Shown here: piece after piece, positions 51,032 through 62,100 of the stretch
Layout: each line of letters opens with the position of its first letter
Numbering within the stretch: position 1 is the stretch's first letter
Assembly (NCBI GenBank): GCA_024743115.1
Contig: JANSXC010000017.1
Coordinates: 62,001 to 126,000 of the forward strand
Source: a bacterium
Lineage (GTDB): Bacteria; Planctomycetota; UBA1135; UBA2386
DNA: 64,000 nucleotides
Reading direction: 5' to 3'
The notes under the pieces: model-generated
The model's input: the letters and a program-made list of their open reading frames with translations, nothing else
What the model was told of the DNA's origin: nothing
Database searches by the model: none
Made by a program: the position numbers and the translations under genes

Positions 51032-54000
51032 ATGAGGAGAGTCCCGCACTTCGCCCTGCTGGGCGCGATCTCAGCGTTCGCCATCGTCGCGCCGGCACAG
51101 AACGATGCGCTGCCGTTGCCCACGCCGCACACGAGCCGGATCACGATCACGGATCCGCTGCCCTGGCTCGAAGCACTGCTCGGCAACGACGACCTGCAAC
51201 TGCTCGTTCGCGGTGGCAGTGTCGGCGACCTCCTGAAGGTCTGGGGCGGAATCGAGATCGATTCGGTCGACCCGGCGCGCGCGCTGCGCGCCCTGCCGCT
51301 CGCCAGCCCTTGGTTGCCGACGGCGATCGAGGTCGGGTTTCCAGCGCGCTCGACGCGACTACCGCCACTGCTGGCGGAGTTCGTGCAGCTGGTGACGCTG
51401 CAAGGCGCCACGTTCGAACTCGACGACGAGACTGCCGCGACCGCGGCCCGCAAGACGCTACGGCCCGAGTTCCTGCGCACGATCGAGGCCGTGTCCGACT
51501 GCCCGTTCAGCCTCCGCCTGCGGTTTCGCACCGCCCGCGGCGCCGATGACGCCCTCGAGCTCTGCGAGGGCGTCTTCCTCGGCATCAAGGAGCAAAGCGG
51601 CCTCGGGAGCATCGACCACCGAGGCGACGGCATGCGATTCACGATCGCGCCGGCCAACGAATGGACCCGCGTCGAGTTCGCCGAACTACTGGATCAGACC
51701 GATCTGATTGCCGACGTCGAGGACCCAGCGGTCGACGACTACTGGCGCTGGGCTTCGAGCCATGCCCTGCGGATCGAGGTCGATGTCGCGGACACCGAAC
51801 TGCGTGTCGTTCTCGGCGACGATCAACGCGGCATCCGGTCGACGAGCTTCCCGGCACTGCCCGAGCCCGACGGCGGGAATACCCTGCTCGAGTACCGCGT
51901 CGACTACACCCCGATGCAGGCGGTCGCCGAACGGATGCTGGCGCGAACCCAGCGCTGGCAGCCCACCGCCATCGGCAAGATCGCCAGCCTGACCGACACG
52001 GAGCGCCTGCTAGACGACGTGACCCGCACGGCGCTCGCCATCCAGGCAGCACCACGCGCCACCAATGCCCGGCTGAGCTGGTCCGCGACCGGGCTGCAAT
52101 GGCTCGCGGTATCGACCGGCGAACCAGGAGTCGATCTGCGCGGCCAACCACTGCTCGAACTGATGCCCGACAACGTGGCGTGGTACGCTTTCGACGGGCG
52201 CTCGACGCCAGACGCCACCGTGCTGGGTTGGATGCAGCGGATCGAGCAGCTACTCGGCTTCCAGGCGAGCCGCGACAGCGCGACGGCGGAGCGGGCGGAG
52301 CAATCGCTCGACTCCTGGTTCGAACGACTCGGCCCGCTTCGTGACCTCATCGTCCACCAGGCGCCGACTCACTGGCAACCGCCCTCCGCGTGGTTCGTCA
52401 CGTGTGGTCCACGTGACGCTTCGAACAGCCGCATCGGCTCGGTGGCTCCGGACCTGCTCGTGGCAACGACGTGTCGCGGCCAGAACGGCGGACTGCCGTT
52501 CGTCCGCGAACTCCTCACGACACTCCTGCCCGATCGAGACCCGAGCGACTTCGATGCCGATCTGGGGCTTGGTATCCCGACCGTGAGCCTGCCCTTACCA
52601 CGAGAACTCGCCAGTGGCTCGACGCCGCAGCCGCACGCATTCGCGATCGACGACGTGCTCGTATTCTCGACCAGCGTCCGCGCGAGCAAGGACCTGCTCG
52701 CCAGCCGAGACGTACGCCGCGACCTCGACGTGCCGAAGGCTGGCGCCCTGGTAGCCGCGAGTGCCACCACCGGCCGTCGCCTTGCCATCGTCATGGCGAG
52801 GCTGGGCGAAGTCGTAGCGCGTGTGCTGGCAGAGGTCAGCGGCGCAAGAGAGCCCTGGAGCCCGGCGACCGAGCGCATCGCGCTCGCAACGAGTGCGATC
52901 GCCGGCAGCCTCGAACTACTCGGCAACGTGCGTTCGACCACGACCCGCCGAGGGAGGTCGACCACCACGCGAACCGAGGTCCGGTTCGCCAGCGCGGCCC
53001 CGGCAGACGTTGCGCCCGTGCTCGCAGCCGCGCGACGGGCGGCCGGCGACTGGCCGCAGAACGTGGCGGTTCTGGTCGCTCGGGGACGATGCCGCACGGG
53101 ACGGTCGGTTGGCACGTTCGAACTGGCAACGAGTCGATCGGGGTGCCGCAACCGGATCACGGGTGCCAGCCCACAGACCAACGTGGTCGACGAAGCCGGC
53201 GGCTGGACCCATCAGTTCGGCACCATTCACCAGGACATCCACCCGTTCGAAGGCGACATGATCCGCGCCTTCAACGGTGCTGCAACCGCCAGCTGGAGTC
53301 GTGCGACACACTGGCGATCGGTACGACTCCACCCCGACCGACTGCCTTTCGAGGCTCCGATCGTGCTGTGCCGCGGCCCGGCCTCGGGCCGAGAGTTCGG
53401 CTTCGAGGTCGACATCGCAACCGGGCAGACCAAGAAGCTGTATCCGCTGCTGGGGCCAACGCCCGCGGAGTCCCTGCCGGCCACGATCGAGGACTATCGC
53501 GCAGCTCTCGGCCGCAACCTGCCACACACCATCCGACTGCCACCGGGGCTGCCGTGGTCGGCGTTCGAAATCGAGAACTGGACCACCGCGAAGACGCTGC
53601 CGGATCTCCGGCGCCCGCAGCCCGCGGCGGCGAACCTGGACGGCGCCCCGAAGGTCCCGGTCACTCGCGCCCGCTGGGGCGAACCCATGGTGAAGCTGGA
53701 CAGCCCGGCGGGAACGATCTGGGCAATACTCGACCTGGCGGATGCACGCCTGAGACTCAGCTCGACCGGCGCGGAGATCCTGGGCCTCGATAGCACGGTG
53801 GATGGACCGATCGCCATTCCGGGGCTGCGCCTCGGCCCACTCGACCTCTCGGGCCACGACTTCGTCGTCAGTCCAGAGGTCACGAACACCCCTGCTGACG
53901 CCGAACCGCCCGGCCCGAACGCGCGAGTCGGATTCGCGGCTCTGACCCGAGTAGTCGCGGAGATCGACTTCGCCACGCCGAGCGTACGACTCTTTGCTCC

Positions 54001-54403
54001 GGGCTCCGCACCGATCGACGGGTTCGAGTTCGCGCCGATGCGCTACAACCAAGGACTCCTGTACACCACGGTCGAGTTCGGAGACCGCGGCCGGCGCGAG
54101 TTCCCGGTGATGTTCTTCGCTCCGACTCCGATCGGGTTCGTGAATCATGCGAGCTGGACCGACGACTTCTTCGACGGCCAGCCCATTCGGCCCGGCAACG
54201 CCGGAGCACGACGCGCCGGCTTCGTCCTGACGGCATGGCCCGAGATCCGGATCGGCGCGGCGCGATTCGAAGACGTGTCCTGCATGATTCCCCGCACGCG
54301 ACTTCGGAGTCTGGGAGCACCGTTCCCCGGCATGCTCGGGCAAGGCCTGGCGAAGGCCTACCTGCTCGACATCCCCAACGGTCGCATCGGCTTCCGGCGC
54401 TGA
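51032..54403 (+). CDS. Large secreted protein with degenerate pepsin-like C-terminus
   Basis: An 1123-residue protein with a signal peptide (LLGAISAFAIVAPAQ). The first 700 residues are unassigned, with a beta-rich pattern. The C-terminal 260 residues look like a retropepsin-type fold: GTIWAILDLADARLRLS sits where pepsins have LDTGAS, but the catalytic Asp-Thr-Gly reads Asp-Leu-Ala; later GFAALTRVVAEIDF and GMLGQGLAKAYLLDI match the GILG-x-DFL-x-x-x-x-x-xDY strand. It is therefore likely a binding rather than a cleaving domain. ATG 51032 starts the signal peptide; the frame runs open further back within the enolase gene. It ends 1 nt before the convergent histidine kinase gene. Confidence 0.75.
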   Translation: MRRVPHFALLGAISAFAIVAPAQNDALPLPTPHTSRITITDPLPWLEALLGNDDLQLLVRGGSVGDLLKVWGGIEIDSVDPARALRALPLASPWLPTAIEVGFPARSTRLPPLLAEFVQLVTLQGATFELDDETAATAARKTLRPEFLRTIEAVSDCPFSLRLRFRTARGADDALELCEGVFLGIKEQSGLGSIDHRGDGMRFTIAPANEWTRVEFAELLDQTDLIADVEDPAVDDYWRWASSHALRIEVDVADTELRVVLGDDQRGIRSTSFPALPEPDGGNTLLEYRVDYTPMQAVAERMLARTQRWQPTAIGKIASLTDTERLLDDVTRTALAIQAAPRATNARLSWSATGLQWLAVSTGEPGVDLRGQPLLELMPDNVAWYAFDGRSTPDATVLGWMQRIEQLLGFQASRDSATAERAEQSLDSWFERLGPLRDLIVHQAPTHWQPPSAWFVTCGPRDASNSRIGSVAPDLLVATTCRGQNGGLPFVRELLTTLLPDRDPSDFDADLGLGIPTVSLPLPRELASGSTPQPHAFAIDDVLVFSTSVRASKDLLASRDVRRDLDVPKAGALVAASATTGRRLAIVMARLGEVVARVLAEVSGAREPWSPATERIALATSAIAGSLELLGNVRSTTTRRGRSTTTRTEVRFASAAPADVAPVLAAARRAAGDWPQNVAVLVARGRCRTGRSVGTFELATSRSGCRNRITGASPQTNVVDEAGGWTHQFGTIHQDIHPFEGDMIRAFNGAATASWSRATHWRSVRLHPDRLPFEAPIVLCRGPASGREFGFEVDIATGQTKKLYPLLGPTPAESLPATIEDYRAALGRNLPHTIRLPPGLPWSAFEIENWTTAKTLPDLRRPQPAAANLDGAPKVPVTRARWGEPMVKLDSPAGTIWAILDLADARLRLSSTGAEILGLDSTVDGPIAIPGLRLGPLDLSGHDFVVSPEVTNTPADAEPPGPNARVGFAALTRVVAEIDFATPSVRLFAPGSAPIDGFEFAPMRYNQGLLYTTVEFGDRGRREFPVMFFAPTPIGFVNHASWTDDFFDGQPIRPGNAGARRAGFVLTAWPEIRIGAARFEDVSCMIPRTRLRSLGAPFPGMLGQGLAKAYLLDIPNGRIGFRR

Positions 54404-54404
54404 T

Positions 54405-55886
54405 TCAGCTCGCCACGACCGGCAGGCGGATCTCGGTGCAGAAGCCCTCGCCGAGCTTGCTGTCGACGGTGAACTCACCGCCGTGGTTCTGGATGATCGA
54501 GTAGCTGATGAACATGCCGAGGCCGCTGGCGTCGGGACGGTCCTTCTTGGTGAAGAACGGATCGAAGACGCGGTCGAGGTCGGCGGGGTCCATACCGGGA
54601 CCGTTGTCGGCGACGGTCAGTTGCACGAAGCCGCCGGCGGCCTGGGCCTGTACCGTGACCGTGCCCTTGGCCGACCCGCGCGGTCGTTCTTCGAGCGCGT
54701 CCAGGGAGTTGAGCAGCAGATTGAGTACGACCTGCTGGATCTCGTGGGCCTCGCCGCGGACCTTCGGCAGGTCAGGCGGGACGTCGACTTGCAGCGAAAC
54801 CCCGAGCTGACGCTGGCGATGCTCGATCAGTGCCACGGCCTGCTCGACGGCGCCCGCAAGTGCGAACTCACTGGCCTGGCCCTCCTTCGGTGAGAAGTCG
54901 AGCAGACGGCGGGTCGTGCGACCGATCCGCTGCAGGCCGTTCTGGACGAGCTCCAGATACTTGCGCTGCCGCTCGGTGAGGTCGTCGCTCGCGAGCAGAC
55001 TGCGCACGGCGTTCTGCATGCCGCCGATCGGGTTGTTGACCTCGTGCGCCACGCCGGCGGCCAGGGTGCCGAGGCTCGCGAGGCGCGAACTCATCACGAG
55101 CGCGCGTTCTTTTTGCTTGGCCTCGTCCACGGCCTGGCGGACTTCGTGCTCGAGCGTGGAGGTATGGCTCTCGACTTCTTCGGCCATGCGATTGAACGCG
55201 GCCATCACGGGCGCGAACTCGCCGCTGGCGCCGCGATCGGGCAGTCGCGCGGCGTAGCTGCCGCCCGCGACCGCGGATGCGGCCTCGTGCAGTTGCGCCA
55301 GCGGGCGGCCGACCGTGCGCCGGATGCCAGCAAGCAGCACGATGCCGAAGAGCACGACGCCGATGCAGAGTGCGACGACGGTCGTCCAGAACGGCAACGC
55401 GGACGGCAGCGCGGACGAGCGGGGTTTGAACCACACGTAGCCCACGGCCGTGCCGCCTTCGCGCACCGCGAAGCACTTACCCCCCGCGGCCGCCACGGTC
55501 CCACCGACCCGACCCGCGCGCGCCATGGCCTCGACGATCATCGCCTGCGGAAACGTATCGGGATCGCGGTGCACGGCCCCACGCGGGTTGAGATAGACGT
55601 TGCCGTACTGGCCACTCGTGACGATGACGTCCTCGTAGCTCTGCTGGATCGTCGGGTTGCTGATCAGCGCGCGGACCTGATCGGCGTCGGCGCCCGCATC
55701 GACGAGGGATTCCGCCGAATAGACCCGCGTGAGTTCCTGCGCGGACTCGATGACCGACGTAATGACGCGATCGCGCTCGCGCTGGAACCAGTTCTCCTGC
55801 GAGTAGTGAACGAAGAGTTGGACGCTGCCCAGCGTGACAACGTTGAGCAGCAGCGCAAACAGCAGGATGCGCCAGGCCAACGACAA
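54405..55886 (-). CDS. Membrane sensor histidine kinase
   Basis: A 493-residue kinase. One span at the N-terminus (RILLFALLLNVVTLGSVQLF), an extracytoplasmic sensor of about 130 residues, a second span (WTTVVALCIGVVLFGIVLLA), a HAMP linker (RTVGRPLAQLHEAASAVAGG), a dimerisation helix with the phosphorylated His near 281 (GTLAAGVAHEVNNPIGG) and an ATPase domain (NLLLNSLDAL N box; VADNGPGMD G1; FDPFFTKKD F box; ASGLGMFIS G2). No response regulator lies next to it. The start is TTG at 55886, 4 nt after the GspF-like gene stop. Confidence 0.92.
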   Translation of the reverse strand: MSLAWRILLFALLLNVVTLGSVQLFVHYSQENWFQRERDRVITSVIESAQELTRVYSAESLVDAGADADQVRALISNPTIQQSYEDVIVTSGQYGNVYLNPRGAVHRDPDTFPQAMIVEAMARAGRVGGTVAAAGGKCFAVREGGTAVGYVWFKPRSSALPSALPFWTTVVALCIGVVLFGIVLLAGIRRTVGRPLAQLHEAASAVAGGSYAARLPDRGASGEFAPVMAAFNRMAEEVESHTSTLEHEVRQAVDEAKQKERALVMSSRLASLGTLAAGVAHEVNNPIGGMQNAVRSLLASDDLTERQRKYLELVQNGLQRIGRTTRRLLDFSPKEGQASEFALAGAVEQAVALIEHRQRQLGVSLQVDVPPDLPKVRGEAHEIQQVVLNLLLNSLDALEERPRGSAKGTVTVQAQAAGGFVQLTVADNGPGMDPADLDRVFDPFFTKKDRPDASGLGMFISYSIIQNHGGEFTVDSKLGEGFCTEIRLPVVAS

Positions 55887-55890
55887 CGCG

Positions 55891-57045
55891 CTACCGCTTG
55901 AGGTTCTGCATCATCGAGAGCAGTGGCATGAAGAGTGCGAAAACGATGAAGCCCACGACCACGGCCATCACGACCAGCAGGATCGGCTCGATCACCTTGA
56001 ACGTCGTCTCGACCGTGCGATCGACCTCGACCTCGTAACGGTCGGCGACCTTCTGCAGCATGCGGTCGAGTTCACCGGTCTGCTCGCCGACGTCGACCAT
56101 GTTGACGACGATGTCGTCGAACATCCGACTCTCGCCCATCGGCACGGCGAAGCCCGCGCCCTCCTTGATGGACGCCTGCACCGAGCCGACCGCCGACTTC
56201 ATGTGCACGTTGCTCGTCGACGCCACGAGGATCTCGAGCGCGTCGAGGTGCGGCACACCGCTCTGGATCAGCGTGCCGAACGTGCGCGCGAACCGCGCGA
56301 CCATGCTCTTGTGCACGAGATTGCCGAACAGCGGCATGCGCAGCGCCAGCTTGTGCATCGCACTGCGGTAGCCGAACACCTTCACCATCAGCACCCGGTG
56401 CAGCGCCACCACGAGGACGATCGAGATCAGGTAGATCCACCAGTTGCCCTGCAGATGCTCACCGACCTGGATCACCGTCTCGGTGGTCCAGTGCATCGCG
56501 CCGCCCTGTCCCATGCTCTCGAACACGGAACGGAAGCGCGGAATGACGAAGATGAAGATCAGCGCGAGCACTGCGATCGCCACGACGAGGATCGCGATCG
56601 GGTAGGCCAGCGCGCCTTTGACCCGCGACTTGATCGACTCGCTCTGCTCGAGGAAGCCGCTCAGACGATTGAGGATCTCCTCCTGCACACCACCGGCTTC
56701 GCCCGCGCGCACCATGTTGGTGTAGAGCGGATCGAACACGCTGTCGTGTTTGGCCATCGCCTCCGAGAGCGGCGTGCCGCCCTCGACCTCTTCGACGAGG
56801 CCCGAGGAAATACGCTTCATCGGCCCGGGCGGCAGCTGCCCCTCGATCACGCGCAGACTCTTCGCGATCGGGATACCCGCGTTGAGCAGCACGGCGAGCT
56901 GGTTGGTGAAGTTGGCGAGCACCTTGGCGGTGACCCGCTTGCCACCGAACGAGAAGCCACCACCGGACGGCGTGCCGTTCTTCTGAGCGGCGGGCGCCGG
57001 GCTCGCTTTCTGGACGGAGAGTTTGCGCTGGAGCTTCTTCGGCAT
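55891..57045 (-). CDS. GspF/PilC-family inner-membrane platform protein
   Basis: A 384-residue protein with two T2SSF domains (FTNQLAVLLNAGIPIAKSLR and FARTFGTLIQSGVPHLDALE) and three membrane segments, as in GspF/PilC. It forms the inner-membrane platform of type II secretion or type IV pili. No other T2SS gene lies nearby, so it belongs either to a system encoded elsewhere or, by inference, to the secretin cluster of this genome. The histidine kinase gene follows after 4 nt. Confidence 0.93.
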   Translation of the reverse strand: MPKKLQRKLSVQKASPAPAAQKNGTPSGGGFSFGGKRVTAKVLANFTNQLAVLLNAGIPIAKSLRVIEGQLPPGPMKRISSGLVEEVEGGTPLSEAMAKHDSVFDPLYTNMVRAGEAGGVQEEILNRLSGFLEQSESIKSRVKGALAYPIAILVVAIAVLALIFIFVIPRFRSVFESMGQGGAMHWTTETVIQVGEHLQGNWWIYLISIVLVVALHRVLMVKVFGYRSAMHKLALRMPLFGNLVHKSMVARFARTFGTLIQSGVPHLDALEILVASTSNVHMKSAVGSVQASIKEGAGFAVPMGESRMFDDIVVNMVDVGEQTGELDRMLQKVADRYEVEVDRTVETTFKVIEPILLVVMAVVVGFIVFALFMPLLSMMQNLKR

Positions 57046-57090
57046 ACGGATCGAGAGGGGGCGAGCAGTGTAGCCGGCGCGCCGGCCCGG

Positions 57091-57996
57091 CTACCAGTGC
57101 CGGCGCAACCAGGTGATCGGATCCCAGTCGAGCCCCCACCGTAAGCCAACGGCGAGAATCAGCAGCAGGGCCGCCGCAAACGCCAGCCAGGGCCACACCG
57201 GGGGTCGCAGGGATTCCGCTCGGGGCCAGACGGAGCGGGCGTCAGGACGTTCGTCCCGCGGCAATTCGATGGCCCGAGAACGCTCGGAGGGCGCGGTCGC
57301 GGTCACATCGACAACGATCGCAGTCGCATTGTCCGGCCCGCCGGCGCCGAGCGCCGCGGCCACGAGCGCCTCCGCCGCGAGCTGCGGCGCGCCGGCGGCG
57401 GCAATCCGACCGACGTCCGCGTCGGCGAGCACGGCCCAGACCCCGTCCGTGAGCAACAGGAACCGGTCCCCCACCAGGGTGTCGAAGCCGTGGAAGTCCG
57501 GTTCGCACTCCGCCTGCCCACCGCCGATGCAGCGGGTCAGGACGTTCGTGGGCACGCGCAGCGCGTGATCGTCCGTGAGCTGTTCGGCCTGGCCGCCGCG
57601 CACGCGGTAGAGCCGCGAGTCGCCGATGTGGCCGACCGTCGCCCGGCCGGGAGTCAGACACAGCACGGTCAGCGTCGTGCCCATGTCGTGCAGCGCGGGC
57701 ACGGCCAGCGCCTGCTCGTGAACGCGCGCCGCGGCGGCGCGGAAGCCCCCGTCGAGCCGCTCCGCGAGCGGTTCTCGCGATTCGTCGTCGAGCACCGTGG
57801 TGCCAAGTCCGCGCAGCGCGGCACGCGAGGCCTCCGCGCCGCCTGCGGCCCCGCCCATCCCATCGGCAACCGCGCAGAGCAGCAGTTCGCCGGCCGGCTG
57901 TAGAAGCGCGCCGAGCAGGTAGTCGTCCTCGTTGTTGACGCGCACGTGACCCGTGTGCGAGGCCGATCCCAACGCAAACGCAGCCGGCACGTTCAT
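57091..57996 (-). CDS. PP2C-family Ser/Thr phosphatase with C-terminal membrane anchor
   Basis: A 301-residue enzyme. Metal and catalytic motifs: VNNEDDYL, CAVADGMGGAAGGAEAS, GHIGDSRLYRVR, LLTDGVW and GGPDNATAIVV. The last 40 residues form a membrane span (WPWLAFAAALLLILAVGLRW) plus short tail. It overlaps the preceding lipoprotein gene by 4 nt, and that gene overlaps the kinase gene, so kinase, lipoprotein and phosphatase are translated together. It probably reverses phosphorylation by the neighbouring kinase. Confidence 0.93.
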   Translation of the reverse strand: MNVPAAFALGSASHTGHVRVNNEDDYLLGALLQPAGELLLCAVADGMGGAAGGAEASRAALRGLGTTVLDDESREPLAERLDGGFRAAAARVHEQALAVPALHDMGTTLTVLCLTPGRATVGHIGDSRLYRVRGGQAEQLTDDHALRVPTNVLTRCIGGGQAECEPDFHGFDTLVGDRFLLLTDGVWAVLADADVGRIAAAGAPQLAAEALVAAALGAGGPDNATAIVVDVTATAPSERSRAIELPRDERPDARSVWPRAESLRPPVWPWLAFAAALLLILAVGLRWGLDWDPITWLRRHW

Positions 57997-59144
57997 CGCG
58001 GATCTCCGGGCTCGAAGGTCGCCGACGCCACTGCGCCACCGATCGTCGCGACGAGCACCTGCACGAGGCGCCGATCCGCGCCATCCGGCAGCCGCGCGCG
58101 GTAACGGAACCTGCCGCCCTCGGCCTGCAGGGAGCCGAGCAGCTCCGCCGCGAACGCCTCGGCAGCGGCCGCATCGAACGCGGGTTCACCCCGAAGGCGA
58201 GCCCGACTGAGGCTCTCCGCCGAGTCGATCTCGATCATCGGGCCTTCGCGCGTCTCTACCAGAGTGACCCCTGCCGCACTGCCGTCGCGCAACCGCCGGC
58301 GCACGGACTCGCTCTTGAGGTCGCGCGCGAGCGACAGCAACAACCGGCGACGTGTGACCCCACGGATCGACTCGACGACCGCCTCGCGATCGGAGCCGAC
58401 CCAGAACGGCGGCACCAGGATCGACATGACGAGCCCGAGCAGATCCGTGCGTTCCGTCAGCGCAAGGTCGATCGGGCCACCGACCAGCACCGGATCGTGC
58501 AACGCGCGCCCCGCCTGCAGTTCGCGCAACGTCACGCGCAGCGAGGCCCGCGACTCGAACGTGTGATCGGGGATCAAGGCGCCGACGCCGAGCAGGATCC
58601 AGGTCGCAAACGTCACGGGCCAACGACCGTTGATCCCCTGCGCGTCGAGCGGGCCGTCCTGAACTTCTTCGAGCACGAGCACGTAGTCGTAGCCTTCGTC
58701 GCGTGCCTGCCGCAGAACCGCGGTGAGCTCCGGGCTGGTGCCCGTCGCCGCCAGCGAGCGCGCGACGAGCTGCCGGCGTTGGGAATCCGAATCGATCGCC
58801 ACCCGCCGAAAGACCCGCGAACGCCGGAGCAGCGCGACCACGTCCTCGATCGCGATCACCTCGTCGCCGGCCCGCGTAACGGCAGCCGCGCCATCGTCAC
58901 TCGGGGGATCGAGAAACGTCCCGGGCCCGGCGCCGTCCGGCGTCAGGAACGTCCCGCCGGTGACGAGCACCGCGTAGTCGAGCGGTGGCGTCGCCGCGAG
59001 GCCACCCACCTCCGACGCCGTGGTCTGGCAACCCGCGACGAACGCAAGCGGCAGGAGCAACACGAGGAGTGCCCATCGACGGAACGGACGTTGCAGCAGC
59101 CGAGTTGTCGGCAGCCGCGTTTCGGGTACTCGAGTTCGGGTCAT
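57993..59144 (-). CDS. Lipoprotein between kinase and phosphatase
   Basis: A 383-residue lipoprotein (lipobox LAFVAGCQTT) after a 33-residue, Arg-rich n-region. A middle segment (DYAVLVTGGTFLTPDG..., IAIEDVVALLRRSRVFRRVA, YDYVLVLEEVQDGP) suggests an alpha/beta domain. ATG 59144 overlaps the kinase stop (ATGA). I do not recognise the family. By position it may be a partner of the kinase's outer domain. Confidence 0.8.
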   Translation of the reverse strand: MTRTRVPETRLPTTRLLQRPFRRWALLVLLLPLAFVAGCQTTASEVGGLAATPPLDYAVLVTGGTFLTPDGAGPGTFLDPPSDDGAAAVTRAGDEVIAIEDVVALLRRSRVFRRVAIDSDSQRRQLVARSLAATGTSPELTAVLRQARDEGYDYVLVLEEVQDGPLDAQGINGRWPVTFATWILLGVGALIPDHTFESRASLRVTLRELQAGRALHDPVLVGGPIDLALTERTDLLGLVMSILVPPFWVGSDREAVVESIRGVTRRRLLLSLARDLKSESVRRRLRDGSAAGVTLVETREGPMIEIDSAESLSRARLRGEPAFDAAAAEAFAAELLGSLQAEGGRFRYRARLPDGADRRLVQVLVATIGGAVASATFEPGDPR

Positions 59145-62100
59145 TCGAGTCCTCGCATGCGGGCGATGAGCGCCGCGGTGCCCGCAACCCGAAAGCCGAT
59201 CCGCTGCAGCCGCGGATCCGGGCGCGTCGAGAGCAGATCGCGGCCGTCCCGCCGCAGCTGTTCGGTCCGCAACACCCCGGGAACCGACGCCGGCACGTGC
59301 TCGAGCGCGCGGGGGTCGAGTCTTTGACCGGAGCTGCGCAGCAGCCCCGCCGACTCGCCGAGCGCCAGGCCACGTACGACGCCGAACGTGCGCAGCGAAT
59401 CGGCGAGGCCCGGTGGCGGCACGATCGCACCGCTCGCGAAACCCGCAACCCGCGTCAGGTGATCTTCGTGGTCGGCGATCCAGTCCTCGAGCAGCAGGCG
59501 CTGCTCCGGAACGTTCGGCAGGTCCCCGACCCACTCGCGTACACCGAAGTCGAGCCCGCCGATCTCGGCGCCGAACCGCCCCGGCACCCGGTCGCCGGCG
59601 GCCCACGAGTCTTCGACGGCGAGCGGGCGGCCCGCGGCGAACGCGCGGATCGCCGCGCGGAATGCGGACATCCGAACCGGTTCACCGTGCGCCGCCGCAC
59701 CGTTGCAGGCCGGCTGCGTCGCATCTCCGAACGCCGCGAGTTCGAGTTCGGCGCCCATCGGCAGGCGGAAGAGTTCCGGATCCCCGGCCAGCGCCACGCC
59801 GAGCAACCGGCAGCAGCAGTAGGCCTGGAAGAAGTCGATGCCGGCGAGCAATGCGTTCGGGACGGCTTCGTTGCCGTCATTCTGAAGCGCCGCGGGCAGC
59901 AGCTGCGCGGGCGTGAGCCGCTCGGCGCCTAGCGGGTCGTCGGTGTGCACGAGCCGGCTCACCGGGATGTCGCCGCGCCGCGCGAGGCCCTGCGCGACGA
60001 TTGCGCGCACCTCGGCCGTGGTGAGTTCGCGATCCTGGAGCACGAGGTCGCGCATGTTGCGCACCGCGACCGCAGCCTGCGGCCGGAACAGCGTGCGTGA
60101 CGGGGCCAGCTCGGGCACGGGTTCGGCGAACGGGTGGTCCGGCGCGAGAACGGGCACGAGCCGAATCTCGGCAAGCACGCCGCCGAACTCGCCGTCGAGC
60201 AGTGCCAGTTCACCGAGCTGAACGGTGCGCAACGTCGACCTGGTCGTGCGCAACGTCAGTAACAGGGGATACCTGCCGCTCGGCGTGATGACCTGCGCGT
60301 CGATCGTATGGGCGAGCCCCTCGGCGTAACGCGCCCGCGGCAGGTCGCTGATCCGCGCCGCCGCGCGCCACACGACGAACGGCAGATCGAACGTCGCGAT
60401 CGCGGCCTGATCCGCCACGGTCTCGACCGTGCTCGCGACGAGTTCGTTCTCGGACAGGCTCAAGCGCAGCGCGCCGGCGTCAGCCGCCTCGTACGGCAAC
60501 GGCAACCGCAGCCGCAGACGAGCGCCCTGCCCGTGTTCGACCAGCAGCTCCTCGCCAATCGGCTCGGGCGGCTGATTGTGCCAGTAGAACTCGGCGACGA
60601 CGTCGACGTTGCGACCCTGCTCGATCCGCTGCGGCGGTTCGTGGTCACCGACAAGGGTCCGCACCGGCCGACCGAGCACGTCGACGAGCGAGATCCCGAG
60701 CACGTTGTGACCTGGCAGCGGCAGGAGTTCGGGCAGCAGACGCCCCAACGGCGACGGCTGCGTCGGCAGCGCCATGGGCGCGAGCGTGACACTGCCGCCG
60801 CCGGTCCAGAGCGTGCCGCGCACGTAGTCGAGTAGCTCCGCGTCGATGCTCCAGCCGGCACCCTCGCGATAACCGTCACCGCTGCGCTCGAGCACACCCG
60901 CCTGCTCCAATCCCGACAGGAAGCGGCTGGCCGGCGTCGCGACCCGCAGCTCGATCACCCCCGGCAGCACGCGCAATGCCACTGTTTCTCGCACCCGCGA
61001 AGCCGTCGGCATGTCGCGTTCTTCGAGTTCGACATCGAGCCGGTAACGCCCGGCAGGCACGGCGTGAAACGTCAACGCAGTCAGCCCATCGTTCCGCCGC
61101 TCGAACTCCACAGCGGACTCCGGCACCCCCGCCGCGAGCGAGGTGAGCGACATGGCTCGCACCTCGAACGCCGGCGAGCATCGCAGCACGGCCTTGGCGC
61201 CACCCTCGGCGATCACGAGTTCTTCGCCGACGGTGGCGAAGCTCGGCCTCTCGCCGAGAAACGCGACGCCGAGCGTGCGGTCACGCACCGTGCACACGAA
61301 CCGCCGTTCCCCCCGGTTGCCGAATCGGTCGATCACCTCGAACTCGTATTGCCCGGATTCGAATGCGAGTGCGCTGGATTGACCGGAGCCGTTCGGCGTG
61401 TCGGAGCCGTTCGGCTGGGGCACGATCCGAGGCGCGATCTCGAGGTCGTGGACCCGTTCGTTCCCGAGCTTCCGGCGCAGCATCTCGCGGCCCTCGAGAT
61501 CCCGGACCACGAGCTCGCAGCCCGGCTCGCGTGCCGACAACTCGACACGCAGTCGCACGGTGCCACCGATGCTCGCCAACGCCGTCTCGCCGGCCGGACC
61601 GGTCACGGCCGTGACGAACGGCGCCCGCACGTCCGTCCAGGGCAGGCTGGCCACCTCGACCGATCGCACGTTGCCGGCCAGGTCCGTGACCTCGAACCGA
61701 ATCGCAGCGCCCGGCAACGCCGCGACGCTGTCGACGACCGCCTCGAGTTCGCCGCCGATCGCGAGCTCGCCGCTCGGCAACTCGCGGGACTCGAGTTCGA
61801 CGGGCAACTCGCGCACCACACCCTCGGTGTGCTCGACCAGGAATCTCGCGCTCGCACAACCGATCGCATCCTCGGCGCGCCAATCGACGACGGTCGCGGC
61901 GGTCAACGCCGTCGCGCTCTCGTCCCGCAGACTCGCGGCGATCGTCGGCGCATCATCGTCCAGCCGCAGACGCAACACACCGAGCGGCGCGCGGCCCGGC
62001 ACGACGAACGCCAGATCGACCGGTGCCTGCCGACTGCTGTCGAGCAGGCTCGTGAGCGCCGAACGCCATTCCGGCTGCGCGACGCTCAGCGTGAGCGTGC

